From Bacteroidaceae bacterium (lineage in GTDB: Bacteria > Bacteroidota > Bacteroidia > Bacteroidales > Bacteroidaceae): 36,536 nucleotides of DNA. The notes below the pieces were generated by a model, which did not search any database, was not told where the DNA came from, and worked only from the letters and a program-made list of their open reading frames with translations. Positions within the stretch are counted from its first letter, which is position 1; each line of letters starts with the position of its first letter. The DNA lies in contig JAFTAJ010000001.1 of assembly GCA_017458585.1 (NCBI GenBank), positions 1 through 36,536 of the forward strand. Reading direction: 5' to 3'. The position numbers were made by a program, and so were the translations under genes. Shown piece by piece: positions 1 through 6,807 of this stretch.

Positions 1-1
1 C

Positions 2-358
2 CGCGCCAACTTCGAGACCGTCAACTGCGAGAACTGGCTGCTGGGTGCCAACGCCACCATTCCGTTGCCATGGAAGATGCAGCTCGCAGCTGACCTCTCC
101 ACGACCCTCCGCACAGGCTACAACGACCCCAACATGAACGACGCATCTTTCATCTGCAATGCTCGCCTGTCAAGGAGTTTCTTCCACGGTAAGCTCACCA
201 TGATCCTCGACGGCTTTGATATCTTCAACGGCATCAAGGACATCCGTCGCACCATCAATGAGCAGGGGCGCACCGAAACGTGGTACAACTCCGTCCACCG
301 CTACGTGATGCTCCATGCTTTCTATAAGTTCGCAAAGAAACCCAAGAATGCAAAATAA
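2..358 (+). CDS. Outer-membrane beta-barrel protein, C-terminal end (partial)
   Basis: The frame is open from base 2 to the TAA at 356-358, so only the last 118 residues are in the window. The sequence reads as alternating beta-strands, ending with a segment rich in aromatics (HAFYKF) followed by a lysine-rich tail. The pattern LPWKMQL, then GYNDPNMN, then LDGFDIFN, then GRTETWYN is what I know from the end of the Bacteroidetes outer-membrane barrel family related to TonB-dependent receptors (OMP_b-brl_3 type). Such proteins sit in the outer membrane; the substrate cannot be told from this piece. The stop codon lies inside the first copy of a repeat (GCAAAATAAGGCATTG) that recurs downstream, so the 3' end of the gene touches repeated DNA. 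Family call is moderately sure; function beyond barrel is not known. Confidence 0.7.
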   Translation, partial: RANFETVNCENWLLGANATIPLPWKMQLAADLSTTLRTGYNDPNMNDASFICNARLSRSFFHGKLTMILDGFDIFNGIKDIRRTINEQGRTETWYNSVHRYVMLHAFYKFAKKPKNAK

Positions 359-365
359 GGCATTG

Positions 366-447
366 CCGCTTCGCTCTCGCGGCTCTGGATTGCCAGACCG
401 CTGCTGCAGCGACCACTGGCGAGCCGCTCGCGATGCCTCTGGCATTG
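366..447. mobile_element. MITE-like GC-rich insertion with 7-bp flanking duplication
   Basis: A GC-rich block of about 75 bp (366-440) is flanked by GGCATTG at 359-365 and again at 441-447. It contains inverted repeats, for example GCGGCTC at 379-385 against GAGCCGC at 421-427. The flanking DNA (GCAAAATAAGGCATTG, then GTACAAAATGAAGC) recurs uninterrupted at 605-638, which looks like an empty site. That fits insertion of a small hairpin element with a 7-bp target duplication. It has no coding capacity. Confidence 0.5.
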
Positions 448-483
448 TGGCGTACAAAATGAAGCAAAAAAACTGCCGTTAAA

Positions 484-526
484 ATTGAAAATCTTGGGAA
501 TTTTACATTGAAAATCTTGGGAATTT
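484..526. repeat. Tandem repeat, 23-bp period, two copies
   Basis: The string ATTGAAAATCTTGGGAATTT begins at 484 and again at 507, giving a 23-bp period. It lies in the AT-rich spacer between the barrel gene and the ATPase gene. No coding or regulatory role is visible. Confidence 0.8.
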
Positions 527-540
527 CGTATCTAAACCCT

Positions 541-635
541 GCAAAATAAGGAAATGAAAAGTTCCATAATTTGTAAAATAAGGCATTGAAAAGTTCTAAA
601 ATCTGCAAAATAAGGCATTGCGGTGTATAAAATGA
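541..635. repeat. Tandem repeat, 32-bp period, about three copies
   Basis: Units beginning G(C/T)AAAATAAGG start at 541, 573 and 605. The first two full units differ at a few bases. The third diverges after GCAAAATAAGGCATTG into the sequence also seen at 448-471. A fourth relative covers the stop codon of the upstream gene at 350-365. The rest of the 359-648 spacer holds only the insertion at 366-447 and the 23-bp repeat. Confidence 0.8.
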
Positions 636-648
636 AGCAAAAAAGGTG

Positions 649-676
649 TTTGACTCAAAGGTTTTTACTACCTTTG
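649..676 (+). promoter_or_regulatory. Bacteroidetes-type promoter for the ATPase gene
   Basis: A TTTG at 649-652 and TACCTTTG at 669-676 match the -33 and -7 elements of Bacteroidetes primary-sigma promoters. The 16-bp spacer is shorter than the usual 19-21. The -7 element ends only 5 bases before the ATG at 682, so the message would be leaderless or nearly so. Confidence 0.5.
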
Positions 677-681
677 CAACC

Positions 682-1971
682 ATGAAAGAAGTTAATACGG
701 ATATAAGAACTCTTGAGGTTATACTTAATGACCAGAAGAGAGAGAAGGAGAATTGGTCAAGCGAGAGATTATGTTCCCGTGAGGAAGAGAGTCTCGTTGA
801 TTTGAATAGCCCCCAAGCTCAGGTTGTAATTGGGGTGCGTAGAAGTGGCAAATCAACACTTTGTTTTCAAGCCCTTGAAAGCGCGGGAGTGAAATACGCA
901 TACGTTGATTTCGATGATGAACGTCTTGCAAGTATTGGTACAAATCAGTTGAATGATGTACTTGAGGTGTTATACAGAATATATAATTCGTTTAACTATA
1001 TTTTCCTTGACGAGATACAAAACATAGAAGGATGGCCTCTTTTTGTAAATCGTCTTCTGCGAACGAAGATGCATGTTATATTAACTGGTAGCAATGCAAA
1101 ACTGTTGAGCAGTGATTTGGCAACACATCTTACTGGCAGAAGTAGCGAGATCTCTCTATATCCTTTTTCTTTTGGAGAATATTGCGCGATTAAGGGAGTT
1201 GATTTTAAAAATCGTACCACAAAAAGTATTGCAGAGCAGAGAAAAGCATTTGATGAGTACATGAAACAGGGGGGATTCCCAGAGTTGCTAAATATAAAAA
1301 ATGGTAGGAAGTATATTGCCAACCTCGTTGACAACATTCTTAAGCGTGATATAGAACAGCGATATCACATAGCTTTCCCTGCTCAATTTGAAAACATGGC
1401 TCATCACCTTTTGAATGTCTCTCCTTATATCGTGTCAACATCTGATTTGGCGGAGAGTTTCAATTTTAAGTCGCTTCATACTGTACGCAACTATATTGAT
1501 TATCTCAAACAAGCTTATGTTCTTGTGGGATTGAAAAGGTTCTCTCAAAAGAGCAAAGTCCGTATAACGCAAGAGAAGATATATGCTGTTGATGTGGCAA
1601 TGATGAATCAAAGAGAAAACGCTTTTGCAGGTGACAATCTTGGTTGGCGATTGGAAACGATAGTGCTAATTCAATTACTGCGAAAGTGTAAACAAAACGG
1701 CTGGGATTTGTATTATCTTAAAGACCGCTCCGGTGAGTGCGATTTTATTGTATGCAATGGAAAAACGGTCCTTCAAGCAATACAGGTTTCATACGATATA
1801 TCGTCAGAAGCAACATACAAACGCGAAATAAACGGTTTGTTATTGGCATGTAGGCAAACAAAATGTGAGAATCTTCTGCTCTTAACAGATTATGAATATA
1901 AAGACGTAGAAAAGGATGGCCACCATATCTCTATCAGGCCTGTTTATGACTGGAGTATAAATAACCCATGA
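682..1971 (+). CDS. AAA+ ATPase with C-terminal DUF4143-type domain
   Basis: A 429-residue cytoplasmic ATPase. A P-loop (GVRRSGKST) is at residues 51-59, a Walker B segment (YIFLDEIQ) at about 106-113, and a sensor-like LTGSNA at about 134-139. The C-terminal part has a hydrophobic strand followed by ECDFIV and LQAIQVSY, as in the DUF4143 region, which resembles PD-(D/E)XK folds. In the family these proteins are common, often horizontally moved, and of unproven role. I chose ATG 682 and not GTG 646, because a promoter overlaps the 646-681 stretch. The gene is visibly AT-richer than every neighbour, which suggests transfer. Its TGA overlaps the exporter ATG by 4 bases (ATGA), so translation of the two may be coupled. 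Whether the ATPase acts on the exporter cannot be told. Confidence 0.8.
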   Translation: MKEVNTDIRTLEVILNDQKREKENWSSERLCSREEESLVDLNSPQAQVVIGVRRSGKSTLCFQALESAGVKYAYVDFDDERLASIGTNQLNDVLEVLYRIYNSFNYIFLDEIQNIEGWPLFVNRLLRTKMHVILTGSNAKLLSSDLATHLTGRSSEISLYPFSFGEYCAIKGVDFKNRTTKSIAEQRKAFDEYMKQGGFPELLNIKNGRKYIANLVDNILKRDIEQRYHIAFPAQFENMAHHLLNVSPYIVSTSDLAESFNFKSLHTVRNYIDYLKQAYVLVGLKRFSQKSKVRITQEKIYAVDVAMMNQRENAFAGDNLGWRLETIVLIQLLRKCKQNGWDLYYLKDRSGECDFIVCNGKTVLQAIQVSYDISSEATYKREINGLLLACRQTKCENLLLLTDYEYKDVEKDGHHISIRPVYDWSINNP

Positions 1972-4259
1972 AATTCACACGCCAGTTTGACCAGATGGAC
2001 TGCGGACCGGCATGCATACGCATGGTGGCCTCCGCATACGGCAAGGACTATCCCCTGAGCTACCTGCGCACCTTGTCACACCTCACCCGCGAAGGGGTGA
2101 GCGTGGCAGGCATACGCGATGCCCTGAAGGAAATAGGCATGGAGAGCGCCACCTTCGAGATGACGCTCGACCAGCTGGCGGAGAAATGTCCTATGCCTGC
2201 CATACTCCACTGGGACCAGAACCACTTTGTGGTGGTAGAGAAAGTAAAGACCCACCCCCAGCCCCTCCCATATATGGAGGGGAGGAGACGCCATTTGTCC
2301 CGACTTTCTGCACTCCCCCTTCATGGGGGAGCAGGGAGGGGGTCTTCTTTTCTCATTGCCAATCCTGCTTACGGCCGCCACCGCCACGATGCGGAGTCGA
2401 TGGCCCGTCACTGGCTCAACGGCGACAAGGGCATAGTGATAGCCATAGAGCCTACGCAAGCCTTCTATGACCGTGAGCCGGTGAAGGAGAAGCACAGCTT
2501 CTGGCGTTTCGCAAAGAAATACGTGTGGCCGTTCCGTGCACAGATGGGCGTGCTCGCCTTCTCGATGGTGTTTGGCATACTCCTCTCATTGGTTACCCCG
2601 TTCATCACGCAGCACCTGGTGGACGACGGCATCGGAGGCCGCGACCTCGGCATCATTGTCAATTTGCTGCTGGCGCAGCTGGCACTGTTCGTCGGCTCCT
2701 TCGGCATGGGACTCATCACCAGCTGGGTGAGCCTGTACATGGGCACGCGCATAAACATCAACATCCTTGGCGACTACCTCAGGAAACTCCTGCGCCTGCC
2801 CATGACCTTCTTCGAGACCAAGAGCATCGGCGACTACAACCAGCGCATCGGCGACCACGCCCGACTGCAGAGCTTCGTGACGCAAAACACCCTGCAGACG
2901 GCATTCTCGCTGCTCAGCAGCGTGGTGCTGCTGACCATCATTGCATGGTTCAGCCTCAAGATATTTGCGGTGTATATAGTGCTCACTGCAGCCAGCATAG
3001 CATGGATGACCTACTTCTTCCGCCGCCGCAAGGCACTCGACTATGAGCAGTTCCGCATCAGTGCAGAGAACCAGAACAAACTCTACGAACTCATGTCGGG
3101 CATCACCGACATCAAGCTCAACGGCTACGAGGACTACAAACTGCAGGAGTGGAGCGAGATGCAGGAGCGGCAGTACCGCATGAGTAAGAAGGTGCTTAAA
3201 CTGGGACAGATACAGAGCACAGGATATATGGCCATCGGCCAACTGCGCAATATCCTCATCACTTTCTGGATAGCCAGCGACGTAGTGGGCGGATTGCTCA
3301 CCCTAGGTATGATGATGAGTATATCAAACATCATCGGTCAGGTCAACGGCCCCCTCGGCCAGTTGATAGGCTTTCTCCAGCAGTTCCAGGACGCAAAGAT
3401 AAGTCTGGAGCGCAGCGAGGAGGTGCATCTGTGTGAGGAAGAAGACGGTGGAGTGAGGAGTGAGGAGTTAGGAGTGAGGAGTGAGCGTGATAATGGTCAA
3501 TCGTCAATTGTCAATTGTCAATCTTTTACAATCTCTAACCTCACCTTCAGCTACACCGGAAGCATAGGCAAGCCTGCACTGGAGGACGTGACCTTCACCA
3601 TACCCGCAGGAAAGACCACCGCCATAGTAGGTGAGAGCGGAAGCGGCAAGACCACGCTGATGAAACTGCTGCTCAAGTTCTACGCCCCCACCAAGGGCCA
3701 GATACGACTCGGAGACAGAGACCTCGGCGACTGTCACGCCAAGGCCGTACGTGCAGCCACCGGCATAGTGATGCAGGACAACTTCATCTTCTCCGACACC
3801 ATCAAGAACAATATCGTGCTCGGCGAGACATACGACAAGGCACGCCTCGACGAAGCCATCGACCTCTCGTGCCTGCGCGAGTTCATCGACCGCCTCCCAC
3901 TCGGAGTGGAGACCAAGGTGGGGCGCGATGGCACCGGCATCAGCGGCGGCGAGAAGCAGCGCCTCATGATAGCGCGCGCCATCTACAAGCAACCACAATA
4001 CCTCATGCTCGACGAAGCCACCAGCTCCCTCGACGCCGAGAACGAGCGCCAGATAACAGAAAACCTGGAACACAAGTTCCACAACCGCACCATGCTCGTC
4101 ATCGCCCACCGCCTCTCCACCGTCAAAAACGCCGACAATATCGTAGTGCTCCGCAAAGGCCATGTAGTAGAGCAAGGCACCCACCAGCAACTAGTAGCCC
4201 TCCACGGCTACTACTACGAGCTCGTCCACAACCAGCTCGAACTCGCCCAGGAGGGGTAG
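1968..4259 (+). CDS. Peptidase-C39 ABC exporter (PCAT type)
   Basis: A 763-residue inner-membrane ABC exporter that should remove a leader from a peptide and export it. Order: C39 peptidase with DCGPAC (candidate catalytic C12) and HWDQNHFVVV (H86), a membrane region at about 185-470, then an ATPase with Walker A GESGSGKTT at about 555, ISGGEKQR at about 656, YLMLDEATSSLD and IAHRLST. Two features are odd. A GC-rich hairpin element (2247-2346) adds about 33 residues between H86 and the motif where family members carry the catalytic Asp; that motif here is ANPAYG, with Asn132 where Asp is expected. Heptamer arrays (3450-3520) encode part of the linker before the ATPase. No HlyD-like partner or double-glycine precursor gene was seen nearby. 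The ATPase half looks intact; peptidase activity is uncertain. The gene overlaps the AAA+ ATPase by 4 bases. Confidence 0.88.
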   Translation: MKFTRQFDQMDCGPACIRMVASAYGKDYPLSYLRTLSHLTREGVSVAGIRDALKEIGMESATFEMTLDQLAEKCPMPAILHWDQNHFVVVEKVKTHPQPLPYMEGRRRHLSRLSALPLHGGAGRGSSFLIANPAYGRHRHDAESMARHWLNGDKGIVIAIEPTQAFYDREPVKEKHSFWRFAKKYVWPFRAQMGVLAFSMVFGILLSLVTPFITQHLVDDGIGGRDLGIIVNLLLAQLALFVGSFGMGLITSWVSLYMGTRININILGDYLRKLLRLPMTFFETKSIGDYNQRIGDHARLQSFVTQNTLQTAFSLLSSVVLLTIIAWFSLKIFAVYIVLTAASIAWMTYFFRRRKALDYEQFRISAENQNKLYELMSGITDIKLNGYEDYKLQEWSEMQERQYRMSKKVLKLGQIQSTGYMAIGQLRNILITFWIASDVVGGLLTLGMMMSISNIIGQVNGPLGQLIGFLQQFQDAKISLERSEEVHLCEEEDGGVRSEELGVRSERDNGQSSIVNCQSFTISNLTFSYTGSIGKPALEDVTFTIPAGKTTAIVGESGSGKTTLMKLLLKFYAPTKGQIRLGDRDLGDCHAKAVRAATGIVMQDNFIFSDTIKNNIVLGETYDKARLDEAIDLSCLREFIDRLPLGVETKVGRDGTGISGGEKQRLMIARAIYKQPQYLMLDEATSSLDAENERQITENLEHKFHNRTMLVIAHRLSTVKNADNIVVLRKGHVVEQGTHQQLVALHGYYYELVHNQLELAQEG
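2247..2346. repeat. GC-rich double-hairpin element inside the exporter gene
   Basis: The element is bounded by AAGACCC (2247-2253) and its inverse GGGTCTT (2340-2346). Inside are two hairpins, CCCCTCC-catatat-GGAGGGG and CTCCCCC-ttcat-GGGGGAG. Related hairpins occur between genes at 6687-6732 and 34761-34905. It is read in frame as a Pro/Gly/Arg-rich stretch in the C39 domain. Confidence 0.7.
3450..3520. repeat. Two in-frame heptamer arrays (5 x GGAGTGA, 4 x ATnGTCA)
   Basis: Five copies of GGAGT(G/T)A occupy 3450-3484. After eight bases, four copies of AT(G/C/T)GTCA occupy 3493-3520. Both are translated in frame in the linker between the membrane region and the ATPase domain (about residues 495-518). 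The second array uses the same heptamer family as the one inside atpG at 18374-18401. Confidence 0.9.
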
Positions 4260-4349
4260 GGGGATTTGACTATCTTGTTATTGTTTCACCGATTAGGCGG
4301 AGAAAAATCTGTCGAATTCCACTTTTAACTTTTTTTATGGCATGATTAT

Positions 4350-4380
4350 TTTGCGGCAAGAAGGCTTTTTGCTACTTTTG
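4350..4380 (+). promoter_or_regulatory. Consensus Bacteroidetes promoter
   Basis: TTTG at 4350-4353 and TACTTTTG at 4373-4380 are separated by 19 bp, which is the consensus spacing. The lipoprotein ATG follows at 4409. The rest of the 4260-4408 spacer shows nothing else I recognise. Confidence 0.7.
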
Positions 4381-4408
4381 CCAGCAAATAAGATAAAACT
4401 GTATTGCC

Positions 4409-4804
4409 ATGAAACTGGGAATTATTTTGAAATCGCTGTTTGTTGTGTCGTTGTGTATGTGCTATTGTAGCTCATGCTCTAATGATGATGACGAGGATAT
4501 GGTGGACATTTATGTGCAGGTTTCTGTACGCGTCGACTCCCATGTTCCGCCGCAGGTAACGGTATTTGGTGAGGCACTTCCTCTGAACAATGACAGTTGG
4601 AAGATTACTCTGGAGAGTTTTCGTAGCTACGAGGGTTATCTCACGATACGCAGGGATAGGGTGAAGAAGGTGCCGCTTGGTCCTTTGCTGAGTGACTCTC
4701 CTCTGCTGGAGGGTATCTTTTCGATTCAGGCTGTGCAAGGGAAGCGTGTGTTCCGTGTGCACACTCAGACGGAGGGGAACAAATACCTCTTTGTGATTTC
4801 TTGA
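4409..4804 (+). CDS. Small putative lipoprotein
   Basis: A 131-residue protein. It begins with a lysine and a hydrophobic stretch (residues 4-20) and runs into YCSSCSNDDDED. The Cys followed by Ser/Asn and a run of acidic residues looks like a lipobox and the acidic lipoprotein export signal described for Bacteroidetes surface lipoproteins, so it is probably lipid-anchored. The remainder (about 100 residues) has alternating hydrophobic residues, suggesting a small beta-sandwich, but I recognise no family. It has its own consensus promoter and a strong terminator just downstream, so it is monocistronic. The neighbouring exporter is on the same strand, but nothing links them functionally. Confidence 0.65.
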   Translation: MKLGIILKSLFVVSLCMCYCSSCSNDDDEDMVDIYVQVSVRVDSHVPPQVTVFGEALPLNNDSWKITLESFRSYEGYLTIRRDRVKKVPLGPLLSDSPLLEGIFSIQAVQGKRVFRVHTQTEGNKYLFVIS

Positions 4805-4829
4805 TTAGATTTAGTGTAGTTAATAAGGT

Positions 4830-4856
4830 GGCAGGCTGTAGTGGCCTGCCTTTTTT
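4830..4856 (+). terminator. Rho-independent terminator after the lipoprotein
   Basis: A perfect 7-bp stem (GGCAGGC at 4830-4836, GCCTGCC at 4844-4850) with a 7-base loop is followed directly by six T. Confidence 0.9.
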
Positions 4857-4877
4857 GCATTCCTATGGGCGAGTGTT

Positions 4878-4940
4878 CTGCCAATGTGACAGGGTAGGAT
4901 GCCTGAAATGGCAGTTTTTGTGGGTTGGCACGGCGGTTGA
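4878..4940 (+). promoter_or_regulatory. Sigma-54-like promoter with upstream dyad, for hsp20
   Basis: TTGGCACGGCGGTTGA at 4925-4940 resembles the -24/-12 promoter of sigma-54. The GG and TTG blocks are correctly spaced, with GA where GC is usual. Upstream is an imperfect palindrome CTGCCA-atg-TGACAG (4878-4892) and a related half-site TGGCAG (4909-4914), which could bind an activator. No good TAnnTTTG element was found in this spacer. Confidence 0.5.
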
Positions 4941-5002
4941 TTATTCAGGAGTTAGAAATGAGAAATTAAAAATGATTGTTTAACCCATTAAAAACCAAAA
5001 AC

Positions 5003-5008
5003 AGGAGG
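5003..5008 (+). promoter_or_regulatory. Strong Shine-Dalgarno site of hsp20
   Basis: A full AGGAGG lies 8 bases before the ATG at 5017. Most other genes in the window have no such site, so this suggests high translation of the chaperone. Confidence 0.75.
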
Positions 5009-5016
5009 TATTAATT

Positions 5017-5451
5017 ATGTTACTCGCACGTAGAAACAATGATGTGAATCTGATGTCAAATTTCTTTGACGATTTCTTTGATACCAACTGGATGCCGAAG
5101 ATGAACTCTACAGCACCTGCAGTGAATGTCAAGGAAGATGTAGAAAAGTACACGATGGAAATCGCTGTGCCGGGTCTGAAGAAAGAGTATTGCCGTATCA
5201 ATGTAACCAATCAGGGTTACCTGGAGGTAAAACTCGAAAATAAGATGGAACACAAGGATGAGGACAAGAAGGAGCATTACCTGAGGCGTGAGTTCTCTTA
5301 CTCGAACTATGAGCAGACGTACTCGTTGCCGGAGAATGTGGATCAGACGAAGATCTCTGCGAAGGTGAGCGACGGTGTGCTGAAGATTGTGATGCCGAAG
5401 ATCACGAAGAAGGATGAGGATAAGCAACGTAGACTTATTGAGATAAATTAG
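5017..5451 (+). CDS. Small heat-shock protein, Hsp20/alpha-crystallin family
   Basis: A 144-residue ATP-independent holdase that binds unfolding proteins in the cytoplasm. After a phenylalanine-rich N-terminus (FFDDFFD), the alpha-crystallin domain runs from about residue 36 to 135. It includes EIAVPGLKKE and LRREFSYSNYEQTYSLPENVD, with KVSDGVLKIVMPK near its end. The C-terminus RLIEIN carries the I-x-I type anchor used for oligomer assembly. Length is normal for the family. A strong Shine-Dalgarno site and a sigma-54-like promoter lie upstream, unlike the other genes here. The stop codon TAG (5449-5451) lies inside a heptamer array, so the last residues border repeat DNA. Confidence 0.95.
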   Translation: MLLARRNNDVNLMSNFFDDFFDTNWMPKMNSTAPAVNVKEDVEKYTMEIAVPGLKKEYCRINVTNQGYLEVKLENKMEHKDEDKKEHYLRREFSYSNYEQTYSLPENVDQTKISAKVSDGVLKIVMPKITKKDEDKQRRLIEIN

Positions 5452-5475
5452 GAATTAGGAATTAGAAATTAGGAG
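5448..5475. repeat. Heptamer array 4 x TTAGGAA
   Basis: Units are TTAGGAA, TTAGGAA, TTAGAAA and TTAGGAG, exactly 28 bp. The array contains the hsp20 stop codon. Confidence 0.9.
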
Positions 5476-5482
5476 TGGTGAG

Positions 5483-5522
5483 AAAAAAAGTCGCAGAGCT
5501 TTGGGACTCTGCGACTTTTTTT
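5483..5522. terminator. Bidirectional terminator between hsp20 and the kinase-like gene
   Basis: A perfect stem GTCGCAGAG (5490-5498) against CTCTGCGAC (5507-5515) is flanked by seven A on the left and seven T on the right. It can end both convergent transcripts. Confidence 0.95.
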
Positions 5523-5535
5523 GAGTTATGAGTGT

Positions 5536-6642
5536 CTATACGTCGTATATGCCGAGTTTTTTGAGCTGGTCGTCGATGAAGGCTTCCATCTGCGGGAAGG
5601 CTGCCTCGACGCACTTGGTGAGCTTGAGTTGGTTGCGGCTGCGGACGAGGTTGTGCTCAGGATACTTGCAGTGGAAGTAGATGTCGCCGTTGATGTAGTC
5701 GGCGATGAAGCGCACGAGGGTCATATAGGGGAAGAGAGCTGTGGCGAACGGCAGGTTCTCTATCTCTATCGGGGTGATGAAGCTGGCAGCGCCCTTGAGG
5801 TAACCCTTAGTAAACGACTTGAAGATGTCGAAGTTGAAACTTACATTGTTTAGGTCGGGGTCATCCTCGGCAGTGGTGTTGGCTGCGGAGCGCAGGAAGT
5901 CACCGAAGTCGGAGAAGATGAACGACGGCATCACCGTGTCGAGGTCAATAACGCAGAGCACCTTGTCGTCCTGGTCAAAGAGGATGTTGTCCACTTTGGT
6001 GTCACAGTGGCAGATGCGCTTAGGCAGTTTGCCCTCGCGATAGAGTCGCTCGGCCTTGCAGTACTCGTCGGCGCGGTCGAAGATGTCCTTGAGGATTTCC
6101 TTGACCTCGGGCTCGTCGGCGCGTCCGCTCTTGTTGGCTGCGATGGCATCCTTGAGTTGCTGTAGGCGCCACTCCATGTTGTGGAAGTCCTTGATGGTCT
6201 CGCCCAGCTGTGCTGGTATATCGGCGAGCATAGCCTGGAAGTTGGCGAATGTCTCGCCGACGATGTAGGCGCTCTCTATGCTGACGCCGCTCTTGGTGAC
6301 GCAGTCGGGGATGCAGTACATGATGCGCCAGTATTTGTCGCCATCGAAGAAATACATCTTGCCGTCATTGGCGGGGATGAAGCGTAGCACCTTGCGGTCG
6401 ATGTCGTAGGCACCGGCAGCCTCGAGTTTCTTGCGGATATGGTTGGTCACCTCCACAATATTGTTCATCAGCAGGTCGATGTCGGGGAAGACGGCGACGT
6501 TGACGTTTTGCAGCACATAGTCGGGGGCGTCGCCCTCAGTGGTAACCTTGTAGGTGTGGTTGATCAGACCGCCTCCGAAGGGGGCGATTTCTTTCACCTT
6601 GCCCTCAATGGCAAACTGTGATACGATGTAGTTGAGATCCAT
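5536..6642 (-). CDS. Aminoglycoside-phosphotransferase-fold kinase (NahK-like)
   Basis: A 368-residue cytoplasmic kinase of the APH/choline-kinase fold. The nucleotide loop is near FGGGLINHTYKV (22-33). The catalytic loop is CHCDTKVDNILFD (211-223, base D214) and the metal site VIDLDTV (231-237). In Bacteroidetes and bifidobacteria, proteins of this shape include N-acetylhexosamine 1-kinase of the lacto-N-biose/galacto-N-biose pathway, and the length fits. A sugar kinase role is therefore my best guess, but no sugar-phosphorylase or nucleotidyltransferase gene is next to it. It is monocistronic between a bidirectional terminator and a hairpin-rich spacer. Antibiotic resistance is unlikely from the chromosomal housekeeping setting. 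Confidence 0.8.
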   Translation of the reverse strand: MDLNYIVSQFAIEGKVKEIAPFGGGLINHTYKVTTEGDAPDYVLQNVNVAVFPDIDLLMNNIVEVTNHIRKKLEAAGAYDIDRKVLRFIPANDGKMYFFDGDKYWRIMYCIPDCVTKSGVSIESAYIVGETFANFQAMLADIPAQLGETIKDFHNMEWRLQQLKDAIAANKSGRADEPEVKEILKDIFDRADEYCKAERLYREGKLPKRICHCDTKVDNILFDQDDKVLCVIDLDTVMPSFIFSDFGDFLRSAANTTAEDDPDLNNVSFNFDIFKSFTKGYLKGAASFITPIEIENLPFATALFPYMTLVRFIADYINGDIYFHCKYPEHNLVRSRNQLKLTKCVEAAFPQMEAFIDDQLKKLGIYDV

Positions 6643-6686
6643 GATTATGTTATTTTTAAGGAGTTATCGCTTCGCGCTTGACTTTA

Positions 6687-6732
6687 CACACCCCCTCGGC
6701 CTTTGGCCACTCCCCCTAGCTTAGGGGGAGAA
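6687..6732. repeat. Intergenic GC-rich double-hairpin repeat (REP-like)
   Basis: CACCCCCTC leads into a small hairpin (GGCC-ttt-GGCC) and then a long one (CTCCCCCTA-gc-TTAGGGGGAG). The same layout occurs at 34761-34812. It may also act as a transcription barrier between hisB and the kinase-like gene. Confidence 0.75.
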
Positions 6733-6786
6733 TTATTTGGGGGCCGTACTATCGTTTACTTATTTAACGGATGCGGAGTGTGTTTT

Positions 6787-6803
6787 ATTGCACAAGGTGC
6801 AAT
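6787..6803 (-). terminator. hisB: Hairpin just after hisB
   Basis: ATTGCAC at 6787-6793 and GTGCAAT at 6797-6803 form a 7-bp stem only a few bases beyond the hisB stop. No U-run follows on the minus strand, so it may mark the transcript end without being a classic terminator. Confidence 0.35.
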
Positions 6804-6807
6804 TTAA

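Noticed and set aside
646..681. GTG at 646 as start of the AAA+ ATPase
   Set aside because: The added 12 residues are coded by promoter sequence; ATG 682 is the natural start.
1968..4804. Bacteriocin or RiPP gene cluster around the C39 exporter
   Set aside because: No precursor with a double-glycine leader, modification enzyme or HlyD partner was found; the adjacent lipoprotein has a lipobox instead.
5536..6642. Aminoglycoside resistance gene
   Set aside because: Shares only the kinase fold; length and motifs suit a sugar kinase, and no resistance or mobile context is present.
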